Source of the DNA: Gluconobacter sp. Dm-62
GTDB taxonomy: Bacteria > Pseudomonadota > Alphaproteobacteria > Acetobacterales > Acetobacteraceae
DNA: 35,252 nucleotides
Assembly: GCF_018256155.1 (NCBI RefSeq)
Contig: NZ_JAERLY010000020.1
Coordinates: 1-35,252, forward strand
Reading direction: 5' to 3'
The notes under the pieces were generated by a model. The model made no database searches. It was not told the DNA's origin and was given only the letters and a program-made list of their open reading frames with translations. This document shows positions 17,458-27,501 of the stretch, piece by piece (the stretch's first letter is position 1; each line of letters begins with the position of its first letter). The position numbers and the translations under genes are program-made.

Positions 17458-17501
17458 CCGCCGCTTCACAGACACATCCCTTGACCCGACAGGAACGCGC
17501 C

Positions 17502-18524
<1,023 letters not shown>

Positions 18525-18557
18525 TATTCTGACAGCCCTCCAAGGAACATTCCCATC

Positions 18558-21248
18558 ATGAAACAGGTTGGACACGACCTTCTGGACTGCCAGCGCGACC
18601 TCTCGATCGAGGGCCGCTCCTATCGCTATTTCTCCCTGCCCGTCGCGGCTGAAAAGCTGGGCGACATCTCGCGCCTGCCCGTCAGCCTGAAAGTGCTGCT
18701 CGAAAACGTCCTGCGCTTTACGGATGGCTCGACCTACCGCGTCGAGGACGCACAGGCGATCGTGGACTGGACGAAAGCCGCCCACTCAACGCAGGAAGTC
18801 CCGTTCAAGCCAGCGCGCATCCTGATGCAGGACTTCACCGGCGTTCCGGCCGTCGTCGATCTGGCCGCCATGCGCGACGGCATCGTTTCGCTCGGCGGTG
18901 ACCCGCAGAAGGTCAATCCACTCGTGCCCGTCGATCTGGTGATCGACCATTCCGTGATGGTGGACGTGGCCGGACGCAAGGACGCGCTCCAGCAGAATGT
19001 CTCGCTGGAATTCGAGCGCAATGGCGAGCGTTATGCGTTCCTGCGTTGGGGTCAGGAAGCGTTCGACCAGTTCCGCGTCGTCCCGCCGGGGGCAGGCATC
19101 TGCCATCAGGTCAATCTGGAATATCTGTCTCAGGTGGTCTGGACGGGAACGGTCGACGACGTCACCTACGCCTATCCCGACACGCTGTATGGTACGGATT
19201 CCCACACGACCATGGTCAATGGTCTGGGCGTTCTGGGCTGGGGCGTTGGCGGGATCGAAGCCGAAGCCGCCATGCTCGGACAGCCGATTTCCATGCTCAT
19301 TCCCGATGTCGTGGGCTTCCGGATGGACGGGCGTCTGCCCGAAGGCACGACCGCGACCGATCTGGTTCTGACGGTCACGCAGATGCTGCGCGCCAAGGGC
19401 GTGGTCGGCAAGTTCGTGGAGTTCTTTGGCCCGGCGCTGGATCATCTGCCGGTCGCGGACCGTGCGACCATTGCGAACATGGCGCCGGAATATGGCGCGA
19501 CCTGCGGCTTCTTCCCCGTGGATGCGCTGGCGCTCGATTATCTGCGCCAGACCGGCCGTGACGAACACCGCATTGCACTGACCGAAGCCTGGCTGCGCGC
19601 GCAGGGCATGTTCCGCGATGCCTCCACGCCGGAGCCGGTTTTTTCGGACGTTCTGACGCTGGATCTGGGCACGGTCACGCCCTGCATTTCCGGCCCCAAA
19701 CGCCCGCAGGACCGGATCGAACTCTCCGCCGCCACCCCGGCTTTCGAAAAAGCCCTGACGGACGCGCTGGGCGTCAAGCCAGCCGACATCCACAAGACCG
19801 CCCCCGTCGCTGGAACGGATTATGCGATCGGGCATGGCTCCATCGTCATCGCCGCCATCACGTCCTGCACCAACACGTCCAACCCCGCCGTTCTGGTCGC
19901 GGCCGGACTGGTGGCGCGCAAGGCCAGAGCGCTCGGCCTGATGCCGAAGCCCTGGGTCAAGACGTCCCTCGCACCCGGCTCGCAGGTCGTGACAGACTAT
20001 CTGGATCGCGCCAATCTGAGCGCCGATCTGGACGCGCTGGGTTTTGAGACGGTCGGCTATGGCTGCACGACCTGCATCGGTAATTCCGGCCCGCTGGCGA
20101 AGGAACTTGTGGACGCCATTGAAGGCAGTGGTCTGGTCGCAACGTCTGTCCTGTCTGGCAACCGGAACTTCGAGGGCCGCATTTCGCCGAACGTCCGCGC
20201 CAATTATCTCGCAAGCCCGCCGCTCGTCGTCGCCTATGCGCTGCTGGGAACAATGCGCGAGGACATTACGACAGCCGTTCTGGGACACGCACCCGATGGC
20301 ACGCCGGTCCATCTGCGCGATATCTGGCCCAGCAACCACGAGATCGCCGAACTCGTCGGCTCCGCCGTTACGCGCGAAGCGTTCGTCGAGCGTTACAGCC
20401 ACATCACGGAAGGCACGAAAGAGTGGCAGGCTCTGGCCTCGGCCGGAACTTCTGCGACCTATGACTGGCAGCCGGGTTCGACCTATGTGCAGAACCCGCC
20501 CTATTTCGACGGGCTGACTGCGGAACCCGCGCCGACAAAGGACATCGCCGGCGCGCGCATTCTGGCACTGCTGGGCGACAACATCACGACCGACCATATC
20601 TCCCCGGCCGGTGCGATTGCGGCCTCTTCGCCTGCGGGCGTGTATCTTCAGGAACATCAGGTCGCGGTGAAGGACTTCAATTCCTACGGCTCACGTCGCG
20701 GCAATGACCGCGTCATGGTCCGGGGCACCTTTGCCAATATCCGCATCCGCAATGAGATGGCGCCGGGGACCGAGGGCGGTGTCACGCTGCATCAGCCGGA
20801 TGGTGCGAAAATGTCCATCTATGATGCCGCCAACCGCTATGCGCAGGATGCGGTACCGCTCGTGGTGTTCGGTGGCAAGGAATACGGGATGGGCTCGTCG
20901 CGTGACTGGGCTGCGAAGGGCACGCGCCTGCTGGGCATCAAGGCCGTTATTGCGGAAAGCTTCGAGCGCATCCACCGTTCCAATCTCGTCGGCATGGGTG
21001 TGCTGCCCCTGACCTTCGAGCCGGGCACAACACGCAAGACGCTGGGTCTGGATGGAACGGAGACGATCGCCATCCACGGCATCGAAACCCTCACGCCGCG
21101 CGCAACCCTGACCATGACGGTCACCCGTCAGGATGGCCGCACACAGGATGTCCCGCTGCTGTGCCGTGTCGATACGGTCGATGAGGCGGAGTACTACCGC
21201 AACGGGGGCATCCTGCCCTATGTGCTTCGCGGAATGGCGTCAGCCTAA
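18558..21248 (+). CDS. acnA: Aconitate hydratase A
   Basis: Cytoplasmic [4Fe-4S] enzyme interconverting citrate and isocitrate, 896 aa, full length for the AcnA/IRP branch. Cluster cysteines are C437 (TSCTNTSNP), C503 and C506 ([12 protein letters not shown]), matching the spacing of E. coli AcnA. Other signatures are [29 protein letters not shown] sequence near residue 214, [10 protein letters not shown], and the swivelling domain with [14 protein letters not shown] lies upstream of the ATG. It is the second gene of the icd-acnA unit and ends at a strong hairpin terminator two bases past its stop. Product of this operon is 2-oxoglutarate, also the entry to glutamate synthesis in acetic acid bacteria with an incomplete cycle. 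Confidence 0.97.
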   Translation: MKQVGHDLLDCQRDLSIEGRSYRYFSLPVAAEKLGDISRLPVSLKVLLENVLRFTDGSTYRVEDAQAIVDWTKAAHSTQEVPFKPARILMQDFTGVPAVVDLAAMRDGIVSLGGDPQKVNPLVPVDLVIDHSVMVDVAGRKDALQQNVSLEFERNGERYAFLRWGQEAFDQFRVVPPGAGICHQVNLEYLSQVVWTGTVDDVTYAYPDTLYGTDSHTTMVNGLGVLGWGVGGIEAEAAMLGQPISMLIPDVVGFRMDGRLPEGTTATDLVLTVTQMLRAKGVVGKFVEFFGPALDHLPVADRATIANMAPEYGATCGFFPVDALALDYLRQTGRDEHRIALTEAWLRAQGMFRDASTPEPVFSDVLTLDLGTVTPCISGPKRPQDRIELSAATPAFEKALTDALGVKPADIHKTAPVAGTDYAIGHGSIVIAAITSCTNTSNPAVLVAAGLVARKARALGLMPKPWVKTSLAPGSQVVTDYLDRANLSADLDALGFETVGYGCTTCIGNSGPLAKELVDAIEGSGLVATSVLSGNRNFEGRISPNVRANYLASPPLVVAYALLGTMREDITTAVLGHAPDGTPVHLRDIWPSNHEIAELVGSAVTREAFVERYSHITEGTKEWQALASAGTSATYDWQPGSTYVQNPPYFDGLTAEPAPTKDIAGARILALLGDNITTDHISPAGAIAASSPAGVYLQEHQVAVKDFNSYGSRRGNDRVMVRGTFANIRIRNEMAPGTEGGVTLHQPDGAKMSIYDAANRYAQDAVPLVVFGGKEYGMGSSRDWAAKGTRLLGIKAVIAESFERIHRSNLVGMGVLPLTFEPGTTRKTLGLDGTETIAIHGIETLTPRATLTMTVTRQDGRTQDVPLLCRVDTVDEAEYYRNGGILPYVLRGMASA

Positions 21249-21249
21249 A

Positions 21250-21279
21250 AAAATGGCGGGGCTTCGGCCCCGCCATTTT
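21250..21279. terminator. Strong bidirectional terminator between acnA and the LysE-type gene
   Basis: A 13-bp perfect stem, AAAATGGCGGGGC (21250-21262) and GCCCCGCCATTTT (21267-21279), closed by a stable TTCG tetraloop. The A and T ends supply a U-tract in both directions, so it serves acnA and the convergent gene that ends at 21290. Confidence 0.95.
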
Positions 21280-21289
21280 CGTTTAAGGC

Positions 21290-21922
21290 TCAGGCCCGGC
21301 GGCTGAGGGCCAGCTTGAGACTGAACGCCAGAAAGATACTGCCCGTCAGCCTGTCCATGCGCCGCACAACCGTCGTGCTCGACAGGAACCGCCCGAGCGG
21401 TACGGTCATGGCGACAAGCAGTGCCAGCCATGAGAAGGACAGCACGGCCTGAATAGCCGTCAGCAGCAGCGAGAATTCTTTCACATTCACATGCGGCGGA
21501 ATGAACTGCGGCATGAACGTCATGTAGAAAATGCCGACCTTGGGATTGAGCAGATTGGTCAGCAGTCCACGGCGGAAGGCCGCACGGGCGTCGTCATGCA
21601 CCGGCGCTGCCTCCGCGGTCCCAAGAGAGGCGCGGGGATGCAGGATCAGCCCGATCCCGAGCCAGGCGAGATAAAGCGCGCCAGCCCATTTGACGATGGT
21701 AAACGCCGTTTCGGACGCCGCCAGCAGAGCCGTGAGGCCAAATGCCGCCGCAAGCCCCCAGATCCCCAGCCCCAGACAGATCCCCACAACCGCCGCCAGA
21801 CCGGCCTTCCAGCCGGACGTCGTTGCGGTTCGCAGCGTCATGGCCGTATCGAGGCCCGGCGTGATCGTAAAGACCGCGGCGGCCGCGGCAAAGGTCAGAA
21901 GAGGGATCAGATAAGGATGCAT
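21290..21922 (-). CDS. LysE/RhtB family amino acid exporter
   Basis: Inner-membrane exporter of 210 aa, the usual length. It shows the N-terminal signature FTITPGLDTAMTLRTATTSGWKAGL, a second segment VKWAGALYLAWLGIGLI, and the family block FRRGLLTNLLNPKVGIFYMTFMPQF. About five or six hydrophobic segments are visible. Members export lysine, arginine, threonine, homoserine and similar compounds; the exact substrate cannot be read from sequence. It stands alone between the acnA terminator and ahpF, 46 bases downstream of ahpF on the same strand, so some read-through transcription from the ahp genes is possible. No LysG/ArgP-type regulator adjoins it. Confidence 0.92.
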   Translation of the reverse strand: MHPYLIPLLTFAAAAAVFTITPGLDTAMTLRTATTSGWKAGLAAVVGICLGLGIWGLAAAFGLTALLAASETAFTIVKWAGALYLAWLGIGLILHPRASLGTAEAAPVHDDARAAFRRGLLTNLLNPKVGIFYMTFMPQFIPPHVNVKEFSLLLTAIQAVLSFSWLALLVAMTVPLGRFLSSTTVVRRMDRLTGSIFLAFSLKLALSRRA

Positions 21923-21968
21923 GACCGAAACCTACACCCGCTCCTGAAAATCCCCAATCCCCCTTTCC

Positions 21969-23540
21969 TCAGGCGTCCTTTGCCGGAACCGGCAGACGGA
22001 TCAGATAATCGAACGCTGACAGAGACGCCTTCGCCCCCTCGCCCATCGCGATGACGATCTGCTTGTAAGGCACGGTCGTCACGTCCCCTGCGGCAAACAC
22101 GCCAGGGACGGATGTGGCACAATGATCGTTAATGACGATCTCGCCATACGGGCTGAGTTTCAGAGACCCTTTCAGCCACTCCGAATTGGGCAGAAGGCCG
22201 ATCTGAATGAACACGCCATCCGTCTTGACCTGATGCAACCCGCCGTCGCCGTCGCTATAGGTCAGGCCGGTCACTTCCTTGCCGTCACCCTCGATCTTCG
22301 TGGTCAGGGCATTGGTCAGGACCGTGACATTCGACAGGCTCAACAGCTTGTCCTGAAGCACCTTGTCCGCCTTCAGATGCGCGCCGCGCTGAAGCAGGGT
22401 GACGTGCGACACGATCCCCGCAAGGTCGATCGCCGCTTCCACACCGCTATTGCCGCCGCCAGCCACCACAACCGGACGCCCCTTGTAAAACGGGCCATCG
22501 CAATGCGGGCAGTAGGCCACGCCCTTGGTGCGATACTCGTCTTCGCCCGGCACGCCCAGATGCCGCCAGCGCGCACCGGTCGCGATGATGACCGTCTTTG
22601 ACCGCAGGGTCGCGCCGCTTTCCAGAACAATCTGGTGCAGACCACCGACTTCCTCAGCCGGGATCAGCTTGGCTGCCAACTGCGAGGCAATGATCTGCAC
22701 GTCATACTGACGCACATGGGCCTCAAGGGCTGCCGAGAGCTTCGGCCCTTCCGTTTCCTGCACGGAAATGAAGTTCTCGATCCCGGCCGTGTCCATGACC
22801 TGACCGCCAAACCGCTCCGCCACAAGCCCCGTCCGCAGGCCCTTACGGGCGGAATAGATCGCCGCGGCATCGCCCGCAGGCCCGGCGCCAAGCACCAGCA
22901 CGTCAAACGGCGCTGTGTCGTTCAGCTTTTCCGCCGAACGGGCAACAGAAGCAGTATCCAGCTTGGCGAGAATATCCGCCACTTCCATCCGGCCCGACGC
23001 AAAATTCTCACCATTCAGATAGACCTGCGGGACCGAACGAATGCCGAGGCGTTCCACCTCATCCTGAAAATCCGCGCCATCAATGGCGGTATGATGGATC
23101 TTCGGGTTCAGCACACTCATCGCGTTGAGCGCCTGCACCACGTCCGGGCAGTTCTGGCAGGACTGGGAGAAATACGTCTCGAAATGGAAGTCCCCGTCCA
23201 GCGCACGGATCTGCTCAACCACATCCGCCTCGATCTTCGGCGGGTGGCCGCTGACCTGAAGCAGCGCCAGCACCAGGGACGTAAACTCATGCCCCATCGG
23301 CAGGCCCGCAAAGCAGACCTGAACATCCGTATCCGGACGGCGGATTACGAAGGACGGCTTGCGGGAGCCCTGCCCCTTGTCCGAAAACGTCACCTTGGGG
23401 GATAAGCTGGCAATATCTTCCAGCAGACTGCGCACTTCAGCAGAGCGGTCATCCGCGCCAAGGGTCGCCTCAAGCACGACCGCATCACGCAGGTACTCCA
23501 TATAGGCGCGCATCTGGGTTTTCAGGTCGTCCTGAAGCAT
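21969..23540 (-). CDS. ahpF: Alkyl hydroperoxide reductase flavoprotein AhpF
   Basis: NAD(P)H-dependent flavoenzyme (523 aa) that reduces the AhpC disulfide. The N-terminal tandem thioredoxin-like part carries the dithiol C128-Q-N-C131, followed by the FAD-binding [17 protein letters not shown] (about 218-234) and the thioredoxin-reductase-type redox centre C344-P-H-C347, then the pyridine-nucleotide site [10 protein letters not shown] and [14 protein letters not shown]. Length and domain order match E. coli AhpF. The ATG has GGAGAG five bases upstream. It follows ahpC after 125 bases that contain two hairpins, which may lower its expression relative to ahpC. Confidence 0.97.
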   Translation of the reverse strand: MLQDDLKTQMRAYMEYLRDAVVLEATLGADDRSAEVRSLLEDIASLSPKVTFSDKGQGSRKPSFVIRRPDTDVQVCFAGLPMGHEFTSLVLALLQVSGHPPKIEADVVEQIRALDGDFHFETYFSQSCQNCPDVVQALNAMSVLNPKIHHTAIDGADFQDEVERLGIRSVPQVYLNGENFASGRMEVADILAKLDTASVARSAEKLNDTAPFDVLVLGAGPAGDAAAIYSARKGLRTGLVAERFGGQVMDTAGIENFISVQETEGPKLSAALEAHVRQYDVQIIASQLAAKLIPAEEVGGLHQIVLESGATLRSKTVIIATGARWRHLGVPGEDEYRTKGVAYCPHCDGPFYKGRPVVVAGGGNSGVEAAIDLAGIVSHVTLLQRGAHLKADKVLQDKLLSLSNVTVLTNALTTKIEGDGKEVTGLTYSDGDGGLHQVKTDGVFIQIGLLPNSEWLKGSLKLSPYGEIVINDHCATSVPGVFAAGDVTTVPYKQIVIAMGEGAKASLSAFDYLIRLPVPAKDA

Positions 23541-23598
23541 CTTTTCTCTCCGGATTTCGGGACTTGGAAATTTGGAACCGGAAGACTGTCCGGCTCAG

Positions 23599-23645
23599 CC
23601 ACCCCCCTAAGGAGGTGGAGGCCGGTGGAACCCGGAGGTCCCACC
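23599..23645. other. Tandem hairpins in the ahpC-ahpF intergenic region
   Basis: Two neighbouring stems share CCACC/GGTGG arms: CCACC (23599-23603) with GGTGG (23614-23618), and GGTGGAACC (23624-23632) with GGTCCCACC (23637-23645) around a CGGA loop with one mismatch. Neither is followed by a T-run on the minus strand, so they look more like mRNA-stabilising or processing structures than a terminator. Confidence 0.55.
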
Positions 23646-23665
23646 ATTATCAGATCCGGGAAGGA

Positions 23666-24229
23666 TCAGATCTTGCCAACGAGGTCGAGGGACGGCTTCA
23701 GCGTCTCGCCGCCTTCTTTCCACTTGGCCGGGCAGACTTCACCCGGATGGCTTGCGACATACTGTGCAGCCTGGATCTTCTCCAGCAGTTCAGTTGCGCT
23801 GCGGCCTACGCCACCGGCGGTGATCTCGATGTACTGGATCTTGCCTTCCGGATCGATCAGGAACGTACCGCGATCGGCCAGACCGGCTTCTTCGATCAGC
23901 ACATCAAAGTTGCGTGCAATCGCGCCCGTCGGGTCACTCAGCATCGTGTACTTGATCTTGCCAATAGCCGGCGAGGTATCGTGCCAGGCCTTGTGCGTGA
24001 AATGCTTGTCCGTGGAGACGGAATAGATTTCCACGCCTAGCTTGTCGAAAGCGGCCTGGTTGTCGGCGAGGTCTTCGAGTTCCGTCGGGCAGACGAACGT
24101 GAAGTCGGCCGGATAGAAGAAGAAAACGGACCACTTGCCGCGAACGTCGGAGTCCGTGACCGTGAGGAACTCACCGTTGCGGAAAGCATCGGTAGAGAAG
24201 GGCTTCAGCGGGGAGTTGATGCGAACCAT
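23666..24229 (-). CDS. ahpC: Alkyl hydroperoxide reductase subunit C (2-Cys peroxiredoxin)
   Basis: Cytoplasmic peroxidase of 187 aa that reduces hydrogen peroxide, organic peroxides and peroxynitrite. The peroxidatic cysteine is C47 in [13 protein letters not shown] and the resolving cysteine is C166 in [10 protein letters not shown], the E. coli spacing. The GGLG-equivalent region reads [13 protein letters not shown]. The ATG at 24229 has AGGAGA seven bases upstream; an upstream in-frame start is rejected. It is first in the ahpC-ahpF unit and divergent from oxyR across a 238-base regulatory gap, indicating peroxide induction. Confidence 0.97.
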   Translation of the reverse strand: MVRINSPLKPFSTDAFRNGEFLTVTDSDVRGKWSVFFFYPADFTFVCPTELEDLADNQAAFDKLGVEIYSVSTDKHFTHKAWHDTSPAIGKIKYTMLSDPTGAIARNFDVLIEEAGLADRGTFLIDPEGKIQYIEITAGGVGRSATELLEKIQAAQYVASHPGEVCPAKWKEGGETLKPSLDLVGKI

Positions 24230-24293
24230 CAGACTGTCTCCTGACCTTGGGTTGGTGTTGTGTTGCGGACTCTGTGTCCCACACAAAGAGAGG

Positions 24294-24315
24294 GACAGGA
24301 AACAGTTCCTGTCAA
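24294..24315 (-). promoter_or_regulatory. Candidate ahpC promoter -35 with overlapping inverted repeat
   Basis: On the minus strand a perfect TTGACA occupies 24315-24310, and the inverted repeat GACAGGAA-N4-TTCCTGTC (24294-24313, perfect 8-bp arms) overlaps it and fills the spacer. The hexamer at the expected -10 distance is poor (CTCTCT), as in activator-dependent promoters. The repeat could be a repressor site; it does not match the ATAG/CTAT OxyR consensus. Confidence 0.5.
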
Positions 24316-24324
24316 TATGACTGA

Positions 24325-24345
24325 TCGTCAAAACCGAACTGACGA
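24325..24345. promoter_or_regulatory. Candidate LysR-type (OxyR) dyad upstream of ahpC
   Basis: TCGTCA (24325-24330) and TGACGA (24340-24345) form a 6-bp dyad with a 9-base centre just upstream of the ahpC -35 element, a position suited to an activator. It differs from the E. coli OxyR consensus. A further small palindrome, CCCCA-T-TGGGG (24434-24444), lies closer to oxyR. Confidence 0.3.
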
Positions 24346-24467
24346 GATGAAGATATCAAGACTCCCGATCAGGATACATCGCTTCTTTCCCGCAGGCCGT
24401 TGCTATTTTCTTATAACAGGCAGAACCGCACTTCCCCATTGGGGTATTCGGTCATATCTATCGGAAC

Positions 24468-25397
24468 ATGAGCTATGTTCCCCTTTCCGGTCTCTCCCTG
24501 CGCGATATCGAATATGTGGTCGCGGTCGATGACCTGCGCAACTTCTCCCGCGCGGCAGAGCGCTGCGGCGTCAGTCAGGCCGGTCTGTCCGAACAGGTCC
24601 GCAAACTTGAACAGCTTCTGGACGTCACGCTTTTCGAGCGTTCGCGGCGCCATGTCGCCCCGACGCCCGATGGCGAACGCCTGCTTGCGCTCGGCCGGGA
24701 GGTGCTCGCAGCAGCCCGCAACCTGCTCGAAGTCGCCCGTGCCCAGACCGGACCGATGGAAGGCGCGCTGCGGCTCGGCGTCATCCCCACGCTCGGCCCC
24801 TATTACATTCCGGGGCTTCTGCCGCGCCTGCGGGAACATTACCCCTCCCTCAGCCTGCGTCTGCGCGAAAGCATGACGGACACGCTGGTCCATGCCCTGC
24901 GCAACAGCGAACTGGACGTGGCCCTGATGGCCCTGCCCGCGCCATCGGATGCTCTGGAAAGCGCACCGCTTTTCGAAGAATCCTTCCTTGCCGTGTTCCC
25001 GAGCACGCATGAACTGGCCCAGAAACCGAAGCTGTCCCTCAGCCAGCTCGGCCGCCCGGACCTGCTCCTGCTTGAAGACGGCCACTGCCTGCGCGACCAG
25101 GCGCTGTCCATTTGCCCGACCGTTCCGCGCCAGGGGGAACAGCGTCTGGCCACCAGCCTCGAAATGCTGTGGTACATGATTGGTGCTGGCGAGGGTTTCT
25201 CCCTCATTCCCCAGCTTGCGCTGCGCAACCGGGTGGACTTTGAAGACCTCATTACCGTCCGCAAACTGCCCGAACCCGAAGCCCGTCGGACGATCGGCCT
25301 GACCTGGCGCGCATCCGACCCCCGGGCACCGGTTTTCCGCGAATTTGCAGCCTATCTGCGCAGTATTGCGCCGGAACACTGCCACGCCTGCAAGTGA
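24468..25397 (+). CDS. oxyR: Hydrogen peroxide-sensing regulator OxyR
   Basis: LysR-type regulator of 309 aa. The helix-turn-helix lies in about residues 10-66 (DLRNFSRAAERCGVSQAGLSEQVRKLEQ), and the sensor domain contains EDGHC207LRDQALSIC216, the same nine-residue spacing as the redox cysteines C199 and C208 of E. coli OxyR. That motif distinguishes a true peroxide sensor from generic LysR proteins. It is divergent from ahpC, its expected target. The ATG is chosen at the first MSYVPLSGLSLRDIEYV; the frame gives the normal N-terminus for the family. The next gene starts 6 bases after the stop. Confidence 0.95.
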   Translation: MSYVPLSGLSLRDIEYVVAVDDLRNFSRAAERCGVSQAGLSEQVRKLEQLLDVTLFERSRRHVAPTPDGERLLALGREVLAAARNLLEVARAQTGPMEGALRLGVIPTLGPYYIPGLLPRLREHYPSLSLRLRESMTDTLVHALRNSELDVALMALPAPSDALESAPLFEESFLAVFPSTHELAQKPKLSLSQLGRPDLLLLEDGHCLRDQALSICPTVPRQGEQRLATSLEMLWYMIGAGEGFSLIPQLALRNRVDFEDLITVRKLPEPEARRTIGLTWRASDPRAPVFREFAAYLRSIAPEHCHACK

Positions 25398-25403
25398 GCT
25401 CCC

Positions 25404-26903
25404 ATGAAATTTCCTCTTCCATCGGTCCCGCGTTCTGATGGTCCGGACATCATGGCAACAGCTTACGGCTTTGTGCTGTGCGTCATGGTCTTGGTCATCG
25501 CCTTGCAGGCTGCCATTCTCCCCGCCGCGGTCTGGCAGGGCGATGAATACGACTACTTTGCCAATATCCGTGAGCATGGTCTGTCGTTCCTGTCAGACAG
25601 GCTACTGCACTGGAGCCCCCGGCCTTTTTCGGAAATTGCTGTTTTTGCCTACGGGACCGTCGTCAACGCAGTACACAGGCCATTGGCATGGATCTTTCTG
25701 GCGCTCACATGGCTGTTCAGTGCCGGGGTGGCGTTTGTGCCGTTCCTGCGCAGAAGCCATGCTCCCTTTCCAGCGCGCCTGCTGATTGCGGTGTCCATCG
25801 CGGCCATTTTCATGCTCGGCCACCCCTCCGCCGATCTGTTCTACTGGCCGATGGGAACCGTCGCCCATCTTCCCGTTCTTGCGGCTGCGTGCGGACTGAT
25901 CCTGTTGCGGATTAGCGAGAGCCTCTCTGCCCGGGCGGAGGCCCTGTTGCTGACCCTGGCTCTGACATCGAGCGAAGCCGGGGTCTTTTTCGGAATGCTC
26001 TGGCTGGGAATGCGTGGGATTGAAATCCTGTCTGAACGTCCAGCTGTCCCACTAAGAGAGGCCAAATGGCTGGCCCTGCCGACAGGTATCGGGTTCTGCG
26101 TTGCGGCAGCGATGATCTTCAATCACCGGATGGGCGGGAGCGGCTTTCCATTTACGCCGACGCACGGCCATATCAAAGCCAGCCTTGCCGCAGCTCCCGG
26201 GCCATTCCTGAACACCCTAATCGCCCTTCAGCCGAATGAAATGAGTTCGGGCAGCCTGTTTACCGGAGCCGCCATTGCCAGCGGACTGATCCTGAAAGCC
26301 GTGCTGACCGGCGCATTCACCACATTATTCATGACGTGCGGTATTCGTCCGCCCCTGCGCACGCTCATCGTGCCCGCGGTTGCACTTGCAGGCACGATGT
26401 ATCTGACAGTTGCCGCCGCGTTTTATGCATTCGGTTTTCTATGTTGCCAGCGTCATGAAACATTTCGGCTGGACCTGTCCATCCTGCTCATTCTGCTGCT
26501 TTCCGCTGGCCTGAGCACGGTTTTATCGAAAGCACTTAAGTCAGCTACTGGCGACAGACAGAGAGCGACGACCCTGCAGATTTGCGCATTAGCGGGCTTA
26601 CTGCTTTTCACCGGATGGACAATGCGCTGGCGCCTGTCAGACCTGTCCCTGGCGCTCGCGGGGCTGCCGCTGGAAGAAACCGCCCATCATCGCATCTGGG
26701 CATCGGGTCTGTCGGCGGGGCCAGACATGACCTACTCGCAAGGCACAGCCTCGCCTGCATTCTATTACTGGCATTGGGAGTCGGGGACCTATCATGCAGG
26801 CGGAAGCGGGTGGGACGTTCAGTCCGCCATGCATTATTTCGGCAAGACAACCCTTCATGTCCTGCCCCCGGTTCGCCTGGAAACCCTTCCCGCAACACCC
26901 TGA
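25404..26903 (+). CDS. Uncharacterised polytopic membrane protein, GT-C glycosyltransferase-like
   Basis: Protein of 499 aa with roughly ten hydrophobic segments and a soluble C-terminal tail of about 80 residues. After the first membrane segment (about 18-43) comes WQGDEYDYFANIREHGL with an acidic pair D47-E48, the position where GT-C lipid-linked sugar transferases keep a catalytic acidic residue in the first periplasmic loop. I cannot place it in a named family, and a DUF-type membrane protein is equally possible. It starts 6 bases after oxyR with only a weak ribosome site, suggesting co-transcription, though no functional link to peroxide stress is evident. Base composition is that of the background. 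A terminator hairpin encloses its stop codon. Confidence 0.75.
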   Translation: MKFPLPSVPRSDGPDIMATAYGFVLCVMVLVIALQAAILPAAVWQGDEYDYFANIREHGLSFLSDRLLHWSPRPFSEIAVFAYGTVVNAVHRPLAWIFLALTWLFSAGVAFVPFLRRSHAPFPARLLIAVSIAAIFMLGHPSADLFYWPMGTVAHLPVLAAACGLILLRISESLSARAEALLLTLALTSSEAGVFFGMLWLGMRGIEILSERPAVPLREAKWLALPTGIGFCVAAAMIFNHRMGGSGFPFTPTHGHIKASLAAAPGPFLNTLIALQPNEMSSGSLFTGAAIASGLILKAVLTGAFTTLFMTCGIRPPLRTLIVPAVALAGTMYLTVAAAFYAFGFLCCQRHETFRLDLSILLILLLSAGLSTVLSKALKSATGDRQRATTLQICALAGLLLFTGWTMRWRLSDLSLALAGLPLEETAHHRIWASGLSAGPDMTYSQGTASPAFYYWHWESGTYHAGGSGWDVQSAMHYFGKTTLHVLPPVRLETLPATP

Positions 26904-26919
26904 GCGGGAAGGCTTTGTT
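26885..26919 (+). terminator. Terminator enclosing the stop of the membrane protein gene
   Basis: CCTTCCCGC (26885-26893) pairs perfectly with GCGGGAAGG (26904-26912), with the TGA stop codon (26901-26903) in the loop, followed by CTTTGTT. A perfect 14-base palindrome, TCCTGACGTCAGGA (26919-26932), comes next, just before the convergent gene end at 26934, and may help termination from the other side. Confidence 0.7.
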
Positions 26920-26933
26920 CCTGACGTCAGGAC

Positions 26934-27401
26934 TTATTCGACGGCATTGCAGCGATGGGTCGAGCCGGGAAAGTCCGAACATTCACCCTTTACGGAATCC
27001 CAGCGGAAATCCATTTCCGGACCTGCCATGCCGTTGCTCTGGAACTCGGTCGTCACGGCGCTCACACTCGTCACGTGCCCTTTGCCATAGACTAGATCGA
27101 CATAGCCGTTGCGAAAGCCCGGGACTTTCCCCACGCCCTCAAAATAGGTCGGCTTTCCGTCCTTGCCCGGTACGGCAAACAGCTTGCTGACCTGGGTCGG
27201 CGTCGCGTGCTCCAGCTTGCGCAGGAAATCGGGGGACAGGCTCTGGCAGCTGACTTCCGGGCGCGGATCTTCGCCCTCATTCGACTGCCAGCAGGCCGTC
27301 TGACCCGGAAGCGGCGTGGCGGATGCCAGATGCGGCATAACAAGTGCTGCCCCAACAAACGTCGCCATCGTGAAACCCGTGAAATGCTTCAAACGTATCA
27401 T
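26934..27401 (-). CDS. Small secreted four-cysteine protein of unknown function
   Basis: Protein of 155 aa with a Sec-type signal peptide (basic MIRLKHF, hydrophobic core to about residue 23, cleavage near ASA28-T29). The mature part has exactly four cysteines (C37, C52, C141, C151), enough for two disulfides in the periplasm. The ATG at 27401 is preferred because GGAG lies ten bases upstream; an ATG at 27410 would sit only two bases from it. The pattern GKPTYFEGVGKVPGFRNGYVDLVYG suggests a small beta-rich domain, but I recognise no family; it resembles DUF-type periplasmic proteins of acetic acid bacteria only in general form. It lies 100 bases downstream of the antiporter gene on the same strand. 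Confidence 0.75.
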   Translation of the reverse strand: MIRLKHFTGFTMATFVGAALVMPHLASATPLPGQTACWQSNEGEDPRPEVSCQSLSPDFLRKLEHATPTQVSKLFAVPGKDGKPTYFEGVGKVPGFRNGYVDLVYGKGHVTSVSAVTTEFQSNGMAGPEMDFRWDSVKGECSDFPGSTHRCNAVE

Positions 27402-27501
27402 CTGCAACATACTCCAACAGAACTCTCTGTTTTCCGAAACTATCACAGCGCCCGGACGGAACCCACAGACCCTGGCGAACACCTTTTGCGGAGGTTGGGT
27501 T

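Noticed and set aside
18786-20657. Long minus-strand open frame (623 codons) opposite acnA
   Set aside because: Antisense shadow of aconitase; low-complexity Arg/Gly/Gln-rich translation with no motif or start signal.
24434-24444. CCCCA-T-TGGGG palindrome upstream of oxyR as an OxyR autoregulatory site
   Set aside because: Arms are only 5 bp and do not match OxyR half-sites; mentioned with the regulatory region but not called separately.
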